This document shows positions 6,803-15,837 of a stretch of 64,000 bases of DNA, one piece after another. The translations under genes and the position numbers were made by a program. The notes beneath the pieces were generated by a model. It did not search any database. It was given only the letters and a program-made list of their open reading frames with translations, and was not told where the DNA came from. The stretch is taken from the NCBI RefSeq assembly GCF_964063325.1, contig NZ_OZ061315.1, forward strand, positions 2,356,001 to 2,420,000, written 5' to 3'. This stretch comes from Hafnia alvei (GTDB lineage Bacteria > Pseudomonadota > Gammaproteobacteria > Enterobacterales > Enterobacteriaceae). How positions within the stretch are numbered: the first letter of the stretch is position 1; every line of letters starts with the position of its first letter.

Positions 6803-8854
6803 TTAAGCCGCATTTTCTGGCGTGATAATAGGGCGCTGAACAGGAACGTTTAGATACGTCATTATACCGTCAGCGGCATGCCGACCTTCGGCAATGGCTG
6901 TTACAACTAGGTCAGCACCGCGCACCGCGTCACCGCCGGCAAATATTTTTTTATTGCTGGTTTGATAAGGAATAGCGGTCTCGACGCTGGCGATAATTCG
7001 GCCCCATTGGTCCAGTTTTACGTTTTCTGCTTCGAGCCAAGGCATTTTATGTGGATTAAAACCAAAGGCGATCACCACGGCATCGGCAGGCATGACGAAC
7101 TCGGAACCAGGGACCGGCTTAGGTCGACGACGTCCTGCGGCATCAGGCTCACCCATAACGGTTCTTAGCATGCGAATACCGGTGACGCTTCCATCATCAT
7201 CGATTTCAATGCTCAGCGGTTGGACGTTAAATTCAAATTCAACGCCTTCTTCACGGGCATTTTTAACCTCTTTTTTCGAACCAGGCATATTGGCTTCATC
7301 ACGGCGATAGGCGCAGGTTACCGTTTCTGCCCCGTGGCGAATGGAGGTGCGCACGCAGTCCATTGCCGTATCTCCGCCGCCCAGCACCACAACGCGCTTG
7401 TTTGCCATATTGATGTAGGGCTCTTCTGGGAGTTCAGGTAATCCCATAACCTGTTTAGTATTTGCAATCAAGAAAGGTAGGGCATCGTATACGCCTGCTG
7501 CGTCTTCATTTTCCAAACCGGCTTTCATTGATTGGTAGGTGCCAGCACCGACAAACACCGCATCGTAGCTCTCGAGTAATTCATTGAGTGTAATGTCGCG
7601 GCCAATCTCGGTATTTAAATGGAACTCAATTCCCATGGCCGTAAAAATCTCACGGCGGTGCGCCAAAATAGATTTATCCAATTTGAACGAAGGTATGCCG
7701 AAGGTCAGCAGCCCGCCGATTTCAGGATGGCGGTCATAAACGACGGCTTTAATCCCGTTGCGTGCCAGAATATCCGCGCAGCCTAAACCCGCAGGGCCTG
7801 CACCGATAATCGCAACACGCTTATCCACCGGTTTTACGTATGAAAGGTCGGGCGTCCATCCCATTTCAAACGCTTTGTCTGAGATGAAACGTTCGATGTT
7901 GCCCACGGTGACTGCTCCGAACTCTTTACCCAGCGTGCAAGAGCCTTCGCACAGCCGATCCTGTGGACAAACTCGTCCAGTGACTTCTGGCAGACAGTTT
8001 GTTTGATGCGAAAGCTCAACGGCTTCCAAAATACGGCCTTCTTTAACCAGTTTTACCCAGTGCGGTATCCGGTTGTGCAATGGGCATGTCCATTCACATA
8101 CACTATGACTTCCGCATGACAGACAACGACTGGCTTGCCCGCTGGCTTCTTCTTCACTGAAGGTGGGGTAGATCTCAACGAACGTTGCCTTGCGTATCGC
8201 AATCGGCTTCTTCACCGGATCATGACGTGCAGGAGTGTTCAGCATCTGCGGTACTTTGCTGGGTTTTGCTGAGCGATTCGGCATCACGATAGGCGCTGCT
8301 GATTGGAGTGCTTTACTGGCGCTGCCGTCAAAGAGTAATCCTGAGTCATCGTTCATCATGGCGCGTAGCTGGCGCTGGCGACGCAGATTATTCAGCGTTT
8401 CATCATCGATCAGCTTTAATGCATTGCTTGGACAACTGGCGACACAGGAGGGGGCATCGGCGACGCCTGCGCACAGATCACATTTGTGGGCGTTAGCGAT
8501 AACGCCGTCGGGTAATGTTTCTGTGGGCGCGGGCTGGGTAATCACTTCCATGGCGCCAAAGGGACAGGCCACGACGCAGGTTTTACAGCCAATGCACTTC
8601 TCTTGAATAACTTGAATACTGTTGTCGCGCTTTTCGATCGCGTGGTTAGGACACACGTTGGCACAAGGCGCATCTTCACAGTGACGGCATAATACCGCCG
8701 TGTGTTTGTGCTCAAGTTTGAGCACGTGAATTCTTGGTTGGAATTGTGCAGGGGTTAGCACATGTTCGCCGTGATTATGTGCCATGACACAGGCAACCTC
8801 ACAGGCCCGGCAACCGATGCAGTTTTTAGCATCAGCAATAACAAATCGATTCAT
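6803..8854 (-). CDS. aegA: AegA/YgfT-like iron-sulfur flavoprotein oxidoreductase
   Basis: The start is the ATG at 8854 with GAGG five bases upstream, not the GTG at 8869; the protein has 683 residues. The N-terminal 190 residues carry ferredoxin-like clusters (CIGCRACEVAC, CRHCEDAPCANVCP, CIGCKTCVVACPFGA, CDLC...CVASCP). A middle CLSCGSHSVCEWTCP segment and two dinucleotide-binding motifs (IIGAGPAGLGCADILA and VVLGGGDTAMDC) match the glutamate synthase small subunit. E. coli AegA and YgfT have this architecture and are linked to formate-dependent anaerobic urate degradation. Physical closeness to nifJ suggests electron transfer through ferredoxin or flavodoxin; that link is inference. It could also be a third paralogue rather than the aegA orthologue. 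Confidence 0.8.
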   Translation of the reverse strand: MNRFVIADAKNCIGCRACEVACVMAHNHGEHVLTPAQFQPRIHVLKLEHKHTAVLCRHCEDAPCANVCPNHAIEKRDNSIQVIQEKCIGCKTCVVACPFGAMEVITQPAPTETLPDGVIANAHKCDLCAGVADAPSCVASCPSNALKLIDDETLNNLRRQRQLRAMMNDDSGLLFDGSASKALQSAAPIVMPNRSAKPSKVPQMLNTPARHDPVKKPIAIRKATFVEIYPTFSEEEASGQASRCLSCGSHSVCEWTCPLHNRIPHWVKLVKEGRILEAVELSHQTNCLPEVTGRVCPQDRLCEGSCTLGKEFGAVTVGNIERFISDKAFEMGWTPDLSYVKPVDKRVAIIGAGPAGLGCADILARNGIKAVVYDRHPEIGGLLTFGIPSFKLDKSILAHRREIFTAMGIEFHLNTEIGRDITLNELLESYDAVFVGAGTYQSMKAGLENEDAAGVYDALPFLIANTKQVMGLPELPEEPYINMANKRVVVLGGGDTAMDCVRTSIRHGAETVTCAYRRDEANMPGSKKEVKNAREEGVEFEFNVQPLSIEIDDDGSVTGIRMLRTVMGEPDAAGRRRPKPVPGSEFVMPADAVVIAFGFNPHKMPWLEAENVKLDQWGRIIASVETAIPYQTSNKKIFAGGDAVRGADLVVTAIAEGRHAADGIMTYLNVPVQRPIITPENAA

Positions 8855-9233
8855 AACGACCTCACCCACGTCCGGTTAAAATTATTAGTTTTGTTCCGGT
8901 GATGCACATAGCATGCAAAGATTAGGGAAAATGACTTATTGAAGGCTAAGGAATTAGCCAATTGTGCAACGTATCACATTTACCCTATGCGTATCGCTCA
9001 AAAGAACAGCAATAACCTAGCGAAGATGCGCTGAATCAATTTTCAATCGCAATAGATTTGGGATTTGTTTATTTGCGCTATCAAAATGACACACCAATGT
9101 CATGTGACGTGCAGCTATTGATAATCAAAACAGATAATTAATTATTTCAGACTGAAACCTTTCAGCCGTGAAATAATAAATAGGAATATTAGGAAACTCG
9201 GCTGTGGTTTATTAATTCATCTTCATGATGGTA
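8855..9233. other. Gene-free interval upstream of the aegA-like gene
   Basis: No coding sequence is visible. It holds a CRP-type half-symmetric site at 8963-8978 and a weak minus-strand -10 candidate (AATAAG, 8940-8935). The remainder is AT-rich. Confidence 0.5.
8963..8978 (-). promoter_or_regulatory. Candidate CRP box upstream of the aegA-like gene
   Basis: TGTGC-N6-TCACA matches nine of ten positions of the CRP consensus TGTGA-N6-TCACA. The centre lies about 42 bases before the start site implied by the AATAAG hexamer at 8940-8935, the class II activator spacing. The promoter itself is weak, so this is tentative. Confidence 0.4.
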
Positions 9234-9267
9234 ATAAAAAAGCGATGCCAAAATGACATCGCTTTGG
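9234..9267 (-). terminator. nifJ terminator
   Basis: AAAGCGATG pairs with CATCGCTTT around a nine-base loop; on the minus strand it ends in a run of T, shortly after the nifJ stop. Confidence 0.8.
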
Positions 9268-9288
9268 TATTTATTAGCCAACGAATGC

Positions 9289-12200
9289 TTATTCGTCGCT
9301 ATCCGAAATAGGTTTACCGGCCATTTGGCTTAAGAACTCAAAGCGTTTTTTCAGGTCGGCAGCGGCATCGCGGTACAACTGCTGAGCGACTTCGGGCTCT
9401 TGCGTATTCAAACGGCGGAAACGCTGTTCCTTGAGCAAGGTGTCGGCTAGATCGATGGACGGCGGGCGAGAGTCCAACGCTAACGGCAGCTTGCCTTCCT
9501 CACTGCGGCGCGGATCAAAGCGATACAGCGGCCAGAAGCCGGTGGCGGTGAGCTGCTTCATTTGCTCATGGCTGTAGGCGAGATCGTAGCCGTGTTCTTC
9601 GCAAGGGCTGTATGCAATGATCAGGGATGGCCCCGGATAAGCCTCAGCCTCCTGAATGGCTTTCACCGTTTGGTTAAGCTGCGCACCCAAAGAAATTTGT
9701 GCTACGTAGACATGACCATACATCATCATACTGACGCCCAAATCTTTGCGTGCTTTACGTTTGCCGTGTTCACCAAACTTCGTCACCGCGCCCAACGGCG
9801 TAGCCTTGGACTGCTGGCCGCCGGTGTTGGAATAGCATTGCGTATCCAGCACTAAAACGTTGATGTTTTCAGTCAGGCTTAACACATGATCGAGCCCACC
9901 AAAGCCAATATCGTAGGCCCAGCCATCACCACCGATAAGCCAAACCGATTTATCAACCAGATAATCGGCGTCGGTGATTAACTGACGAGCGTCAACGGAG
10001 TCGATTTTTTGCAATTCGGCGCGCAGTTTTTCAACCTGAATACGGCGTTCTTCGATCGGCAGATCGGGCTGATGTAGCTCATTGAGCAACTCTGATGGCA
10101 ACTGCTCAGCTAAGCTGTCTAACAGTCGGTTAACGCGCTGGCGATGCTGATCGATAGTTAAACGGAAGCCAAGACCAAATTCAGCATTGTCTTCAAACAG
10201 CGAGTTTGCCCATGCAGGGCCGCGGCCATCCGCGTTAGTGGTGTATGGCGTGGTAGGCAGATTACCGCCATAAATCGATGAACAGCCCGTTGCGTTAGCA
10301 ATCAGCAGGCGATCGCCATACAGCTGAGTTAGCAGCTTAATGTAAGGCGTTTCACCACAGCCGGAACACGCACCGGAGTACTCGAACAGCGGTGAAATCA
10401 GCTGTGAAGTACGGATATCAATACGTTCGATTTTGCTGCGTTCGATTTCTGGCAGTTCTAAGAAGAAGTCAAAGTTCGCTTTCTCTTCGGCCAAATGCTC
10501 TAAGCGCGGCTTCATGTTGATCGCTTTAATCTCAGGATTCTGGCGATCTTTCGCAGGGCAGACTTCGACGCACAGATTACAGCCGGTACAGTCTTCAGGC
10601 GCGACCTGCAACACGTATTTTTGCCCACGCATGTCGCGTGCTTTGACGTCCAGCGAATTCAGCGAGTCAGGCGCATTTTCCATCTCATCAGGAGCGACGA
10701 CTTTGGCACGAATCGCTGAATGCGGACAGGCTGCAACGCAGTGGTTACATTGGGTACACAGCGGCGCTTCCCAAATCGGGATCTCTTCGGCGATGTTGCG
10801 TTTTTCCCAGCGAGTGGTGCCCGTTGGCCAAGTACCATCAGGCGGGAAGGCTGATACTGGCAAAGCATCGCCCAAGCCAGCCAGCATAGCGGCGGTAACG
10901 GTTTTCACAAAATCAGGTGCTTCATCGGAGACTACCGGTGGGCGCATTGCGCTGGTGTCATCGATTGGCTGTAGCGGAATTGCCGTTAATGCGGTGCGCG
11001 AAACCGCCAGTGCCTGCCAGTTACGCTCAACGATTTCATTCCCTTTGCTGCTGTAGCTGCGTGTGATGGCGTCTTGCAGCAGTTTAAGCGCGTCGTCGCT
11101 CGGTAACACGTTGGTGAGATGGAAAAATGCCATCTGCATAACGGTATTGATGCGGGCTCCGAGTTTACATTCACGGGCAATTTTCGCCGCATTGATGATG
11201 TATACCTTGGCCTGACGCTGATGCAGCAATGCTTGCACGTCTTTAGGCAGGTTATGCCAAATTTCATCGGCGCTGTAAGGCGTATTGATTAGGAAAACGC
11301 CGCCCGGTTTCAGACGTTCAACCATCTGATATTTTTCAATGAACTGCCACTGATGGCAGCCAATGAAATCAGCTTGGCTAATCAGGTAGGCTGAGTTGAT
11401 CGGGTTATCGCTCACGCGCAGATGAGAAACCGTCAAGCCACCGGCTTTTTTGGAGTCGTAAACAAAATAGCCCTGCGCGTAAAGTGGGGTACTGTTACCA
11501 ATGATCTTGATGTTGTTCTTGGTGGCGGAGACCGTGCCGTCGCTGCCTAAACCATAGAAGAGCGCTTCCAAACGCGTGCGTTGTGGTAGAAGTTCGTCGC
11601 TCAGCGGCAGTGATAGTCCGGTCACATCATCAAATATGCCAACGGTAAAGCGCGGACGTGGGTTATCGAGTTTCAGCTCGTTAAATACGGCTAACGCGCA
11701 GTCTGGGCCAAACTCCTTGGAGGAGAGCCCGTAGCGCCCGCCGATAACGCGAGGCAATGTCTCACGCTCGCCGCGGCTAAATGATTCAGCCAAGGCCGTC
11801 ATCACATCTAGATAGAGTGGCTCAGCCAATGCGCCTGGTTCTTTGGTTCGATCCAATACCGCAATGCGTGTTGCGGTGTTTGGCAGCACTTTCAGCAGAT
11901 GTTCGGCAGAGAACGGGCGGAACAAGCGCACTTTCAGCACACCGACTTTTTCATCTCGGCCTAGAAGGGTATCAACCACTTCTTCACAGGTGCCAATGGC
12001 GGAGCCCATCAGGATCACGACGCGCTCAGCTTCGGGGTGACCGTAATATTCAAATGGCTGATAGTGACGACCGGTCACCTCACCGAATGCCTGCATGGCA
12101 TTGGCGACGTGCTGATAGGTTTCTTGGTAATAAGGATTGGTTGCTTCGCGTGATTGGAAATAGGTATCCGGGTTAGCTGAAGTTCCGCGGATCACCGGAT

Positions 12201-12822
12201 GATCCGGCGTTAAAGCCCGTGCGCGGTGTGCATCGATGGCGTCTTGCGGCATCAATGACTTAATGGTGTCGTCCGAAAGCGGAACGATTTTATTAATCTC
12301 GTGAGAGGTACGGAAACCATCAAAGAAATGAATAAAAGGCACACGGCTGTTGAGCGTTGCTATATGGGAAATCAGCGCGAAGTCTTGGGCTTCCTGTACG
12401 CTATTGGCGCACAGCATGGCACAGCCGGTTTGGCGAACCGCCATGACGTCTGAATGGTCACCAAAGATAGATAATGCGTGTGTTGCAACGGTTCGCGCTG
12501 CCACGTGCAGGACGAATGGAATAAGCTGTCCCGCCACTTTGTAGAGATTGGGGATCATCAGCAGCAATCCCTGCGATGAGGTAAACGATGTCGCCAAAGC
12601 GCCCGTTTGCAATGCCCCATGAACGGTGGCTATTGCGCCGCCTTCAGACTGCATTTCAACGACGCGTGGGATGTCGCCCCAGATATTGCGGCGTCCATCG
12701 CCTGACCAAGAATCTGCTTGTTCCGCCATGGTTGAGCTTGGCGTAATAGGGTATATAGCAATAACTTCACTGGCTCGAAAAGCCACTGAAGCCACTGCGT
12801 TATTACCATCAGTGGTGATCAT
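9289..12822 (-). CDS. nifJ: Pyruvate:ferredoxin (flavodoxin) oxidoreductase
   Basis: At 1177 residues this is a full-length single-chain enzyme of the NifJ/YdbK family. It decarboxylates pyruvate to acetyl-CoA and CO2, passing electrons to ferredoxin or flavodoxin. The N-terminus has the pyruvate-binding YPITPSSTMAE segment. Near residues 685-755 two [4Fe-4S] motifs occur (CTQCNHCVAACP and CTGCNLCVEVCP). The C-terminal thiamine diphosphate domain carries SGCGETPYIKLL and GGDGWAYDIGFGG. AAGGT precedes the ATG. The gene is monocistronic with its own terminator; in E. coli it also neighbours ompN and hslJ. A promoter with an adjacent palindrome lies upstream. Confidence 0.96.
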   Translation of the reverse strand: MITTDGNNAVASVAFRASEVIAIYPITPSSTMAEQADSWSGDGRRNIWGDIPRVVEMQSEGGAIATVHGALQTGALATSFTSSQGLLLMIPNLYKVAGQLIPFVLHVAARTVATHALSIFGDHSDVMAVRQTGCAMLCANSVQEAQDFALISHIATLNSRVPFIHFFDGFRTSHEINKIVPLSDDTIKSLMPQDAIDAHRARALTPDHPVIRGTSANPDTYFQSREATNPYYQETYQHVANAMQAFGEVTGRHYQPFEYYGHPEAERVVILMGSAIGTCEEVVDTLLGRDEKVGVLKVRLFRPFSAEHLLKVLPNTATRIAVLDRTKEPGALAEPLYLDVMTALAESFSRGERETLPRVIGGRYGLSSKEFGPDCALAVFNELKLDNPRPRFTVGIFDDVTGLSLPLSDELLPQRTRLEALFYGLGSDGTVSATKNNIKIIGNSTPLYAQGYFVYDSKKAGGLTVSHLRVSDNPINSAYLISQADFIGCHQWQFIEKYQMVERLKPGGVFLINTPYSADEIWHNLPKDVQALLHQRQAKVYIINAAKIARECKLGARINTVMQMAFFHLTNVLPSDDALKLLQDAITRSYSSKGNEIVERNWQALAVSRTALTAIPLQPIDDTSAMRPPVVSDEAPDFVKTVTAAMLAGLGDALPVSAFPPDGTWPTGTTRWEKRNIAEEIPIWEAPLCTQCNHCVAACPHSAIRAKVVAPDEMENAPDSLNSLDVKARDMRGQKYVLQVAPEDCTGCNLCVEVCPAKDRQNPEIKAINMKPRLEHLAEEKANFDFFLELPEIERSKIERIDIRTSQLISPLFEYSGACSGCGETPYIKLLTQLYGDRLLIANATGCSSIYGGNLPTTPYTTNADGRGPAWANSLFEDNAEFGLGFRLTIDQHRQRVNRLLDSLAEQLPSELLNELHQPDLPIEERRIQVEKLRAELQKIDSVDARQLITDADYLVDKSVWLIGGDGWAYDIGFGGLDHVLSLTENINVLVLDTQCYSNTGGQQSKATPLGAVTKFGEHGKRKARKDLGVSMMMYGHVYVAQISLGAQLNQTVKAIQEAEAYPGPSLIIAYSPCEEHGYDLAYSHEQMKQLTATGFWPLYRFDPRRSEEGKLPLALDSRPPSIDLADTLLKEQRFRRLNTQEPEVAQQLYRDAAADLKKRFEFLSQMAGKPISDSDE

Positions 12823-12902
12823 TAAATGTACCTTTTGTTGCTCACAACGTAATACCGTCGGTCATTCAAATGGCAAGCGCAGGCTGCTCTTGAAATCTCT
12901 AA

Positions 12903-12932
12903 GATATATTGCACCGGACGCAGCAATGACAA
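12903..12932 (-). promoter_or_regulatory. Candidate nifJ promoter
   Basis: On the minus strand TTGTCA (12932-12927, five of six) is followed after 18 bases by TATATC (12908-12903). This puts the transcript start roughly 75 bases before the nifJ ATG. Confidence 0.4.
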
Positions 12933-12944
12933 TCGAGCCACGTC

Positions 12945-12961
12945 TCATCATGGCATGATGA
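12945..12961. promoter_or_regulatory. 17-bp perfect palindrome, possible operator upstream of nifJ
   Basis: TCATCATG-G-CATGATGA is perfectly symmetric. It lies 12 bases upstream of the candidate -35 of nifJ, centred near -57, an activator-like position. The binding protein is unknown. Confidence 0.45.
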
Positions 12962-13071
12962 TAGCAAAACATAATTAGCGAGCTTGTCAGTTTCATGGCA
13001 TAGAGATGGATGCGAGAAGACAAAAAATAGGGGAAAGGAGGGCAGGATTAATATTAATTTACATTCTGTCA

Positions 13072-13113
13072 CGTTCTCCAATAAGGTGATTAAAAAACGC
13101 TTATTGGAGAACG
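13072..13113. repeat. 14-bp perfect inverted repeat between nifJ and the mgtC/sapB-like gene
   Basis: CGTTCTCCAATAAG (13072-13085) and its exact reverse complement CTTATTGGAGAACG (13100-13113) flank a 14-base AT-rich loop. It sits about 30 bases past the end of the SapB-like gene. No T-run follows the second arm, so it is not a standard terminator, though it could protect or end that transcript. Confidence 0.6.
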
Positions 13114-13141
13114 AAATAACGTGAAGTGGCGAGATAGGCGG

Positions 13142-13798
13142 CTAGCGAATATCAATAAAATGCACACCATCGACCTGCTGTAGTTTTTGATAAATCTCGC
13201 TGATATCCTGCTTTGGCCGCAAAGTAACATCGAGCGACATTTCGCACAGTTCAGTATCAGCATCGTGCTGGTTAACGGTTAAATAGCCCGGTTTGAGCCG
13301 CATTTGTTGTAACGCTAATAAAATGCCGGACACGCTGGCAGGTACCAGTTGAATAATGATGGAGTGATGATGACCGATCAGGCGATTACTCAACTGACGG
13401 AAAACTTCGAGCACAATCAACGTCATTAATGTGCCGTAGATGCCAATCTCATACATGCCGCTCCCGATGACTAAGCCGATGGCGGCGGTAACCCACAGCC
13501 CTGCGGCAGTGGTTAGTCCTCGCACGACCTGTTTTTGGATCATGATGGTGCCTGCGCCAAGGAAGCCCATTCCGCTGACCACCTGAGCCGCAATACGACT
13601 TGGGTCTAATCCAACATGTGATTCCATCAGAATGTCATTAAAACCGTACTTAGAGACAATCATAAACATGGCGCTGCCAATACCGACCAATACGTGCGTA
13701 CGCAATCCGGCCTCTTTGGCTCGCAGCTGGCGTTCAATGCCAATCAGGCCGCCAAGAAATCCTGCTAATACGACGCGTAGCAATAAATCAGTAATCAT
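13142..13798 (-). CDS. MgtC/SapB-family inner-membrane protein
   Basis: This 218-residue protein has the MgtC/SapB membrane domain in its first 145 residues (four to five hydrophobic helices). It contains the family signatures GGLIGIERQLRAKEAGLRTH, GMGFLGAGTIM and GLTTAAGLWVTAAIGL. A C-terminal soluble ACT-like domain follows (about 150-218). It is closer in layout to E. coli SapB/YhiD than to virulence MgtC. Family members affect magnesium or phosphate homeostasis and ATP synthase activity, but this protein's role is not shown. A strong GAGAGGAA precedes the ATG. It appears monocistronic, with about 290 gene-free bases upstream. Confidence 0.88.
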   Translation of the reverse strand: MITDLLLRVVLAGFLGGLIGIERQLRAKEAGLRTHVLVGIGSAMFMIVSKYGFNDILMESHVGLDPSRIAAQVVSGMGFLGAGTIMIQKQVVRGLTTAAGLWVTAAIGLVIGSGMYEIGIYGTLMTLIVLEVFRQLSNRLIGHHHSIIIQLVPASVSGILLALQQMRLKPGYLTVNQHDADTELCEMSLDVTLRPKQDISEIYQKLQQVDGVHFIDIR

Positions 13799-14089
13799 TT
13801 GTTCCTCTCGCTGTAATTTTATTGTTTTGCAGAACGATTAAGCGTAAAAACGAATAATTATTTCACCGTACGCCCAGCTTGATGCAGCCAGCAATTTTAT
13901 CTTAACCAGCCTACGAGAAAAACAGCCTTAAAGGCCATATTTTCGTGCTATTAGCTTTCTGTAGAGATTCAGTTGATAAATTAAGCTGACATACGGTGAA
14001 CCTGTGTAAAAATGAGCCCCAAGCAATAGCCAACATTGATCGACATATTAAAATCTTGGAATAAAACTAGGCGAGAGGAGTGAGTAGAA

Positions 14090-14353
14090 ATGATAGCAAA
14101 GTTAAGTTTAGCCCTTGCGATAGGTCTTTTGCTGTCGGGATGTAGCAGTGAGCCTGAGCAGCAGGCAACCAGTGCCAACGTTCATCAGCGTATCGGGATG
14201 TCAAATGCGGCGGCTGAAAATTGCGCGTTGGCGGGGGGGACTCTGGCTCTTTCTAGTCAACTCGATGGTAGTTCGGTCGGCATGTGCCAATTACCGGATG
14301 GCAAACGCTGCGGCGAATCCGCATTGATGCGTGGTGCCTGTCCCGCCAACTAA
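14090..14353 (+). CDS. ydbJ: DUF333-family lipoprotein YdbJ
   Basis: An 87-residue precursor with a lipoprotein signal peptide ending in the lipobox LLSGC (Cys about residue 18), so it should be lipidated and envelope-anchored. The C-terminal half carries the DUF333 pattern: AAENCALAGGTL, then GSSVGMCQLPDGKRCGESALMRG, with four conserved cysteines. In E. coli ydbJ lies between nifJ and hslJ, exactly as here. GAGGAG precedes the ATG. Its biochemical role is unknown. It converges on hslJ. Confidence 0.85.
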   Translation: MIAKLSLALAIGLLLSGCSSEPEQQATSANVHQRIGMSNAAAENCALAGGTLALSSQLDGSSVGMCQLPDGKRCGESALMRGACPAN

Positions 14354-14441
14354 TCTTGATTTACGCTTTCGCTATCAATCGTTGAGATCGACAAATGCTG
14401 ATGCCGGCTATGATTTCAGCCGGCAGGGCCTATTCGCGAAG

Positions 14442-14870
14442 TTACATCCAATCTCGCTGCTGGTACACCAGCGTATGCTTGGCATTTTTCATGACCAGTT
14501 GCCCCTTCACTAAAGAAATATCCGCACCTTTACTCAATACATCGCTAATAATGGGATCTAACTCTGCACGAGCGGGATCGATACACGCCATACGGGTTGA
14601 GGCTAAATTCGCCACCTTCAATGTATTATTGTTCAGCTCACCTTGGCCCATAAAGCGGTTACACATCGCCCCAGAAACATGCATTTTTTCGCCAAACTCA
14701 ATTCCGGGTTCCATACGCGTTTTTGCACCGGTGATGACTTTTCCATCTACGCTTTGTAAGACAAAATGGCGATGTAAAAGATCGCTTTGCTGCAACGGCT
14801 GTGGTGCCTGAGTCGTACATGCGGCAAGTAAAACTGAACTTAATGCCAGAGATAGTGTTTTAAATTTCAT
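14442..14870 (-). CDS. hslJ: Heat-shock lipoprotein HslJ (META domain)
   Basis: A 142-residue precursor with lipobox LLAAC, followed by a META domain (about residues 30-138) containing the diagnostic GAMCNRFMGQGELNNN and ASTRMACIDP segments. E. coli HslJ is a heat-inducible outer-membrane lipoprotein that influences novobiocin resistance. Gene order ydbJ-hslJ matches E. coli. The next genes in E. coli would be ldhA and ydbH; here the DMSO-reductase-like operon and two small genes intervene. Confidence 0.93.
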   Translation of the reverse strand: MKFKTLSLALSSVLLAACTTQAPQPLQQSDLLHRHFVLQSVDGKVITGAKTRMEPGIEFGEKMHVSGAMCNRFMGQGELNNNTLKVANLASTRMACIDPARAELDPIISDVLSKGADISLVKGQLVMKNAKHTLVYQQRDWM

Positions 14871-14988
14871 TGTAAAGGCCTACTTATTCTTGCGAAAACG
14901 CACATCAAGTTCGTTTTCTAAACTATTGAACCGTTAAAAACTTCTAATTCGCACTGGTTAGGTCTCGTGCCCCGCAATCGAAATTATT

Positions 14989-15837
14989 TTAGGCTTCCCG
15001 CATACCGTACGTATGACGCTTGCAGATATGACATCTGTCAACATCCTCTCGCCAGCTGGCGAATGTCTGTTGGCATGAGGAGCACGTTGCTTTGAAAACG
15101 GCATAATTTCTTGGGAGGGCAGTGGCAGAGAGTTTAACTTCTATTGCCTTTGGAAAACAGACGTTTTCACAGGCTTTACAGCCGTTGCAGCGGTGCGGGT
15201 CGAGCGTCAGTTCTTGTTCTGATAGCGTAATTGCCTGCTGTGGGCAGATTTTAGCGCATGCGCCGCAAAGGTAGCAGCTGTTGGTGTCCATGATGATAGC
15301 CAGCGTTGCCGTGGGTGAAGCGGCAACGGGTGAGACAGCCTTAGTGCCAGCCGTTACCCGATTAATTTGCAGCCAGCGGCGGCGTCCGGCATTGATGTTG
15401 TTTTGCGGTGGCGGGGCCAGAGTCCACATCGTTTCACCAACGAGATCCAGATGCCGGTTGAGTTCAGCAATGGATACCAGCCAGCCATGGTGTTCATCGG
15501 GATGAATTTCTACCGAGCGGATGTGATGCTGGCTGTGCCAGAGTCGTAGTTCTTCAGTTGTGGGGGGAATAAGACTTAAAGGGGCGACCAGAGCGCTGTC
15601 CCGATAAGCGCGCTGTGGAGGAGCCAGATTCTCAATCGCGGAGGCAGGACAAACGAAAAGACATCTCGCACAACCGATACAGCTATCTGCATCAATGCCT
15701 GCCGACCCGTTATTGAGACGGATTGCCCCAAGCGGACAGGCATCCTGACAGGCTTGACACTCGCTATGGCGAAGTCGGTTTCTTAAACAAGCCCGCCCCA
15801 CGGAAGGACGGGCTTTTTTGAGGGAAAGAAAATCCAT
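14989..15837 (-). CDS. Polyferredoxin, fourth gene of the DmsABC-like operon
   Basis: The start is the ATG at 15837, overlapping the stop of the DmsC-like gene as ATGA, which gives 282 residues. Four [4Fe-4S] motifs are visible: CQACQDACPLGAI, CIGCARCLFVCP, CYLCGACAKICP and CNGCKACENVCF. The C-terminus has a further CSSCQQTF...CHICKRHTYG arrangement resembling a zinc ribbon. No signal peptide or membrane helix is seen, so it is probably cytoplasmic. It may feed electrons to, or mature, the reductase. E. coli operons of this type end with the DmsD chaperone instead, which is absent here. No published function known to me. Confidence 0.78.
   Translation of the reverse strand: MDFLSLKKARPSVGRACLRNRLRHSECQACQDACPLGAIRLNNGSAGIDADSCIGCARCLFVCPASAIENLAPPQRAYRDSALVAPLSLIPPTTEELRLWHSQHHIRSVEIHPDEHHGWLVSIAELNRHLDLVGETMWTLAPPPQNNINAGRRRWLQINRVTAGTKAVSPVAASPTATLAIIMDTNSCYLCGACAKICPQQAITLSEQELTLDPHRCNGCKACENVCFPKAIEVKLSATALPRNYAVFKATCSSCQQTFASWREDVDRCHICKRHTYGMREA

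Noticed and set aside
10433..11056. A 207-codon open frame antisense to nifJ
   Set aside because: It mirrors the codon structure of nifJ, has no ribosome-binding site and no recognisable domain.
15788..15815. Terminator-like hairpin with T-run on the plus strand inside the polyferredoxin gene
   Set aside because: No plus-strand gene reads into it, and the bases are explained by the coding sequence.
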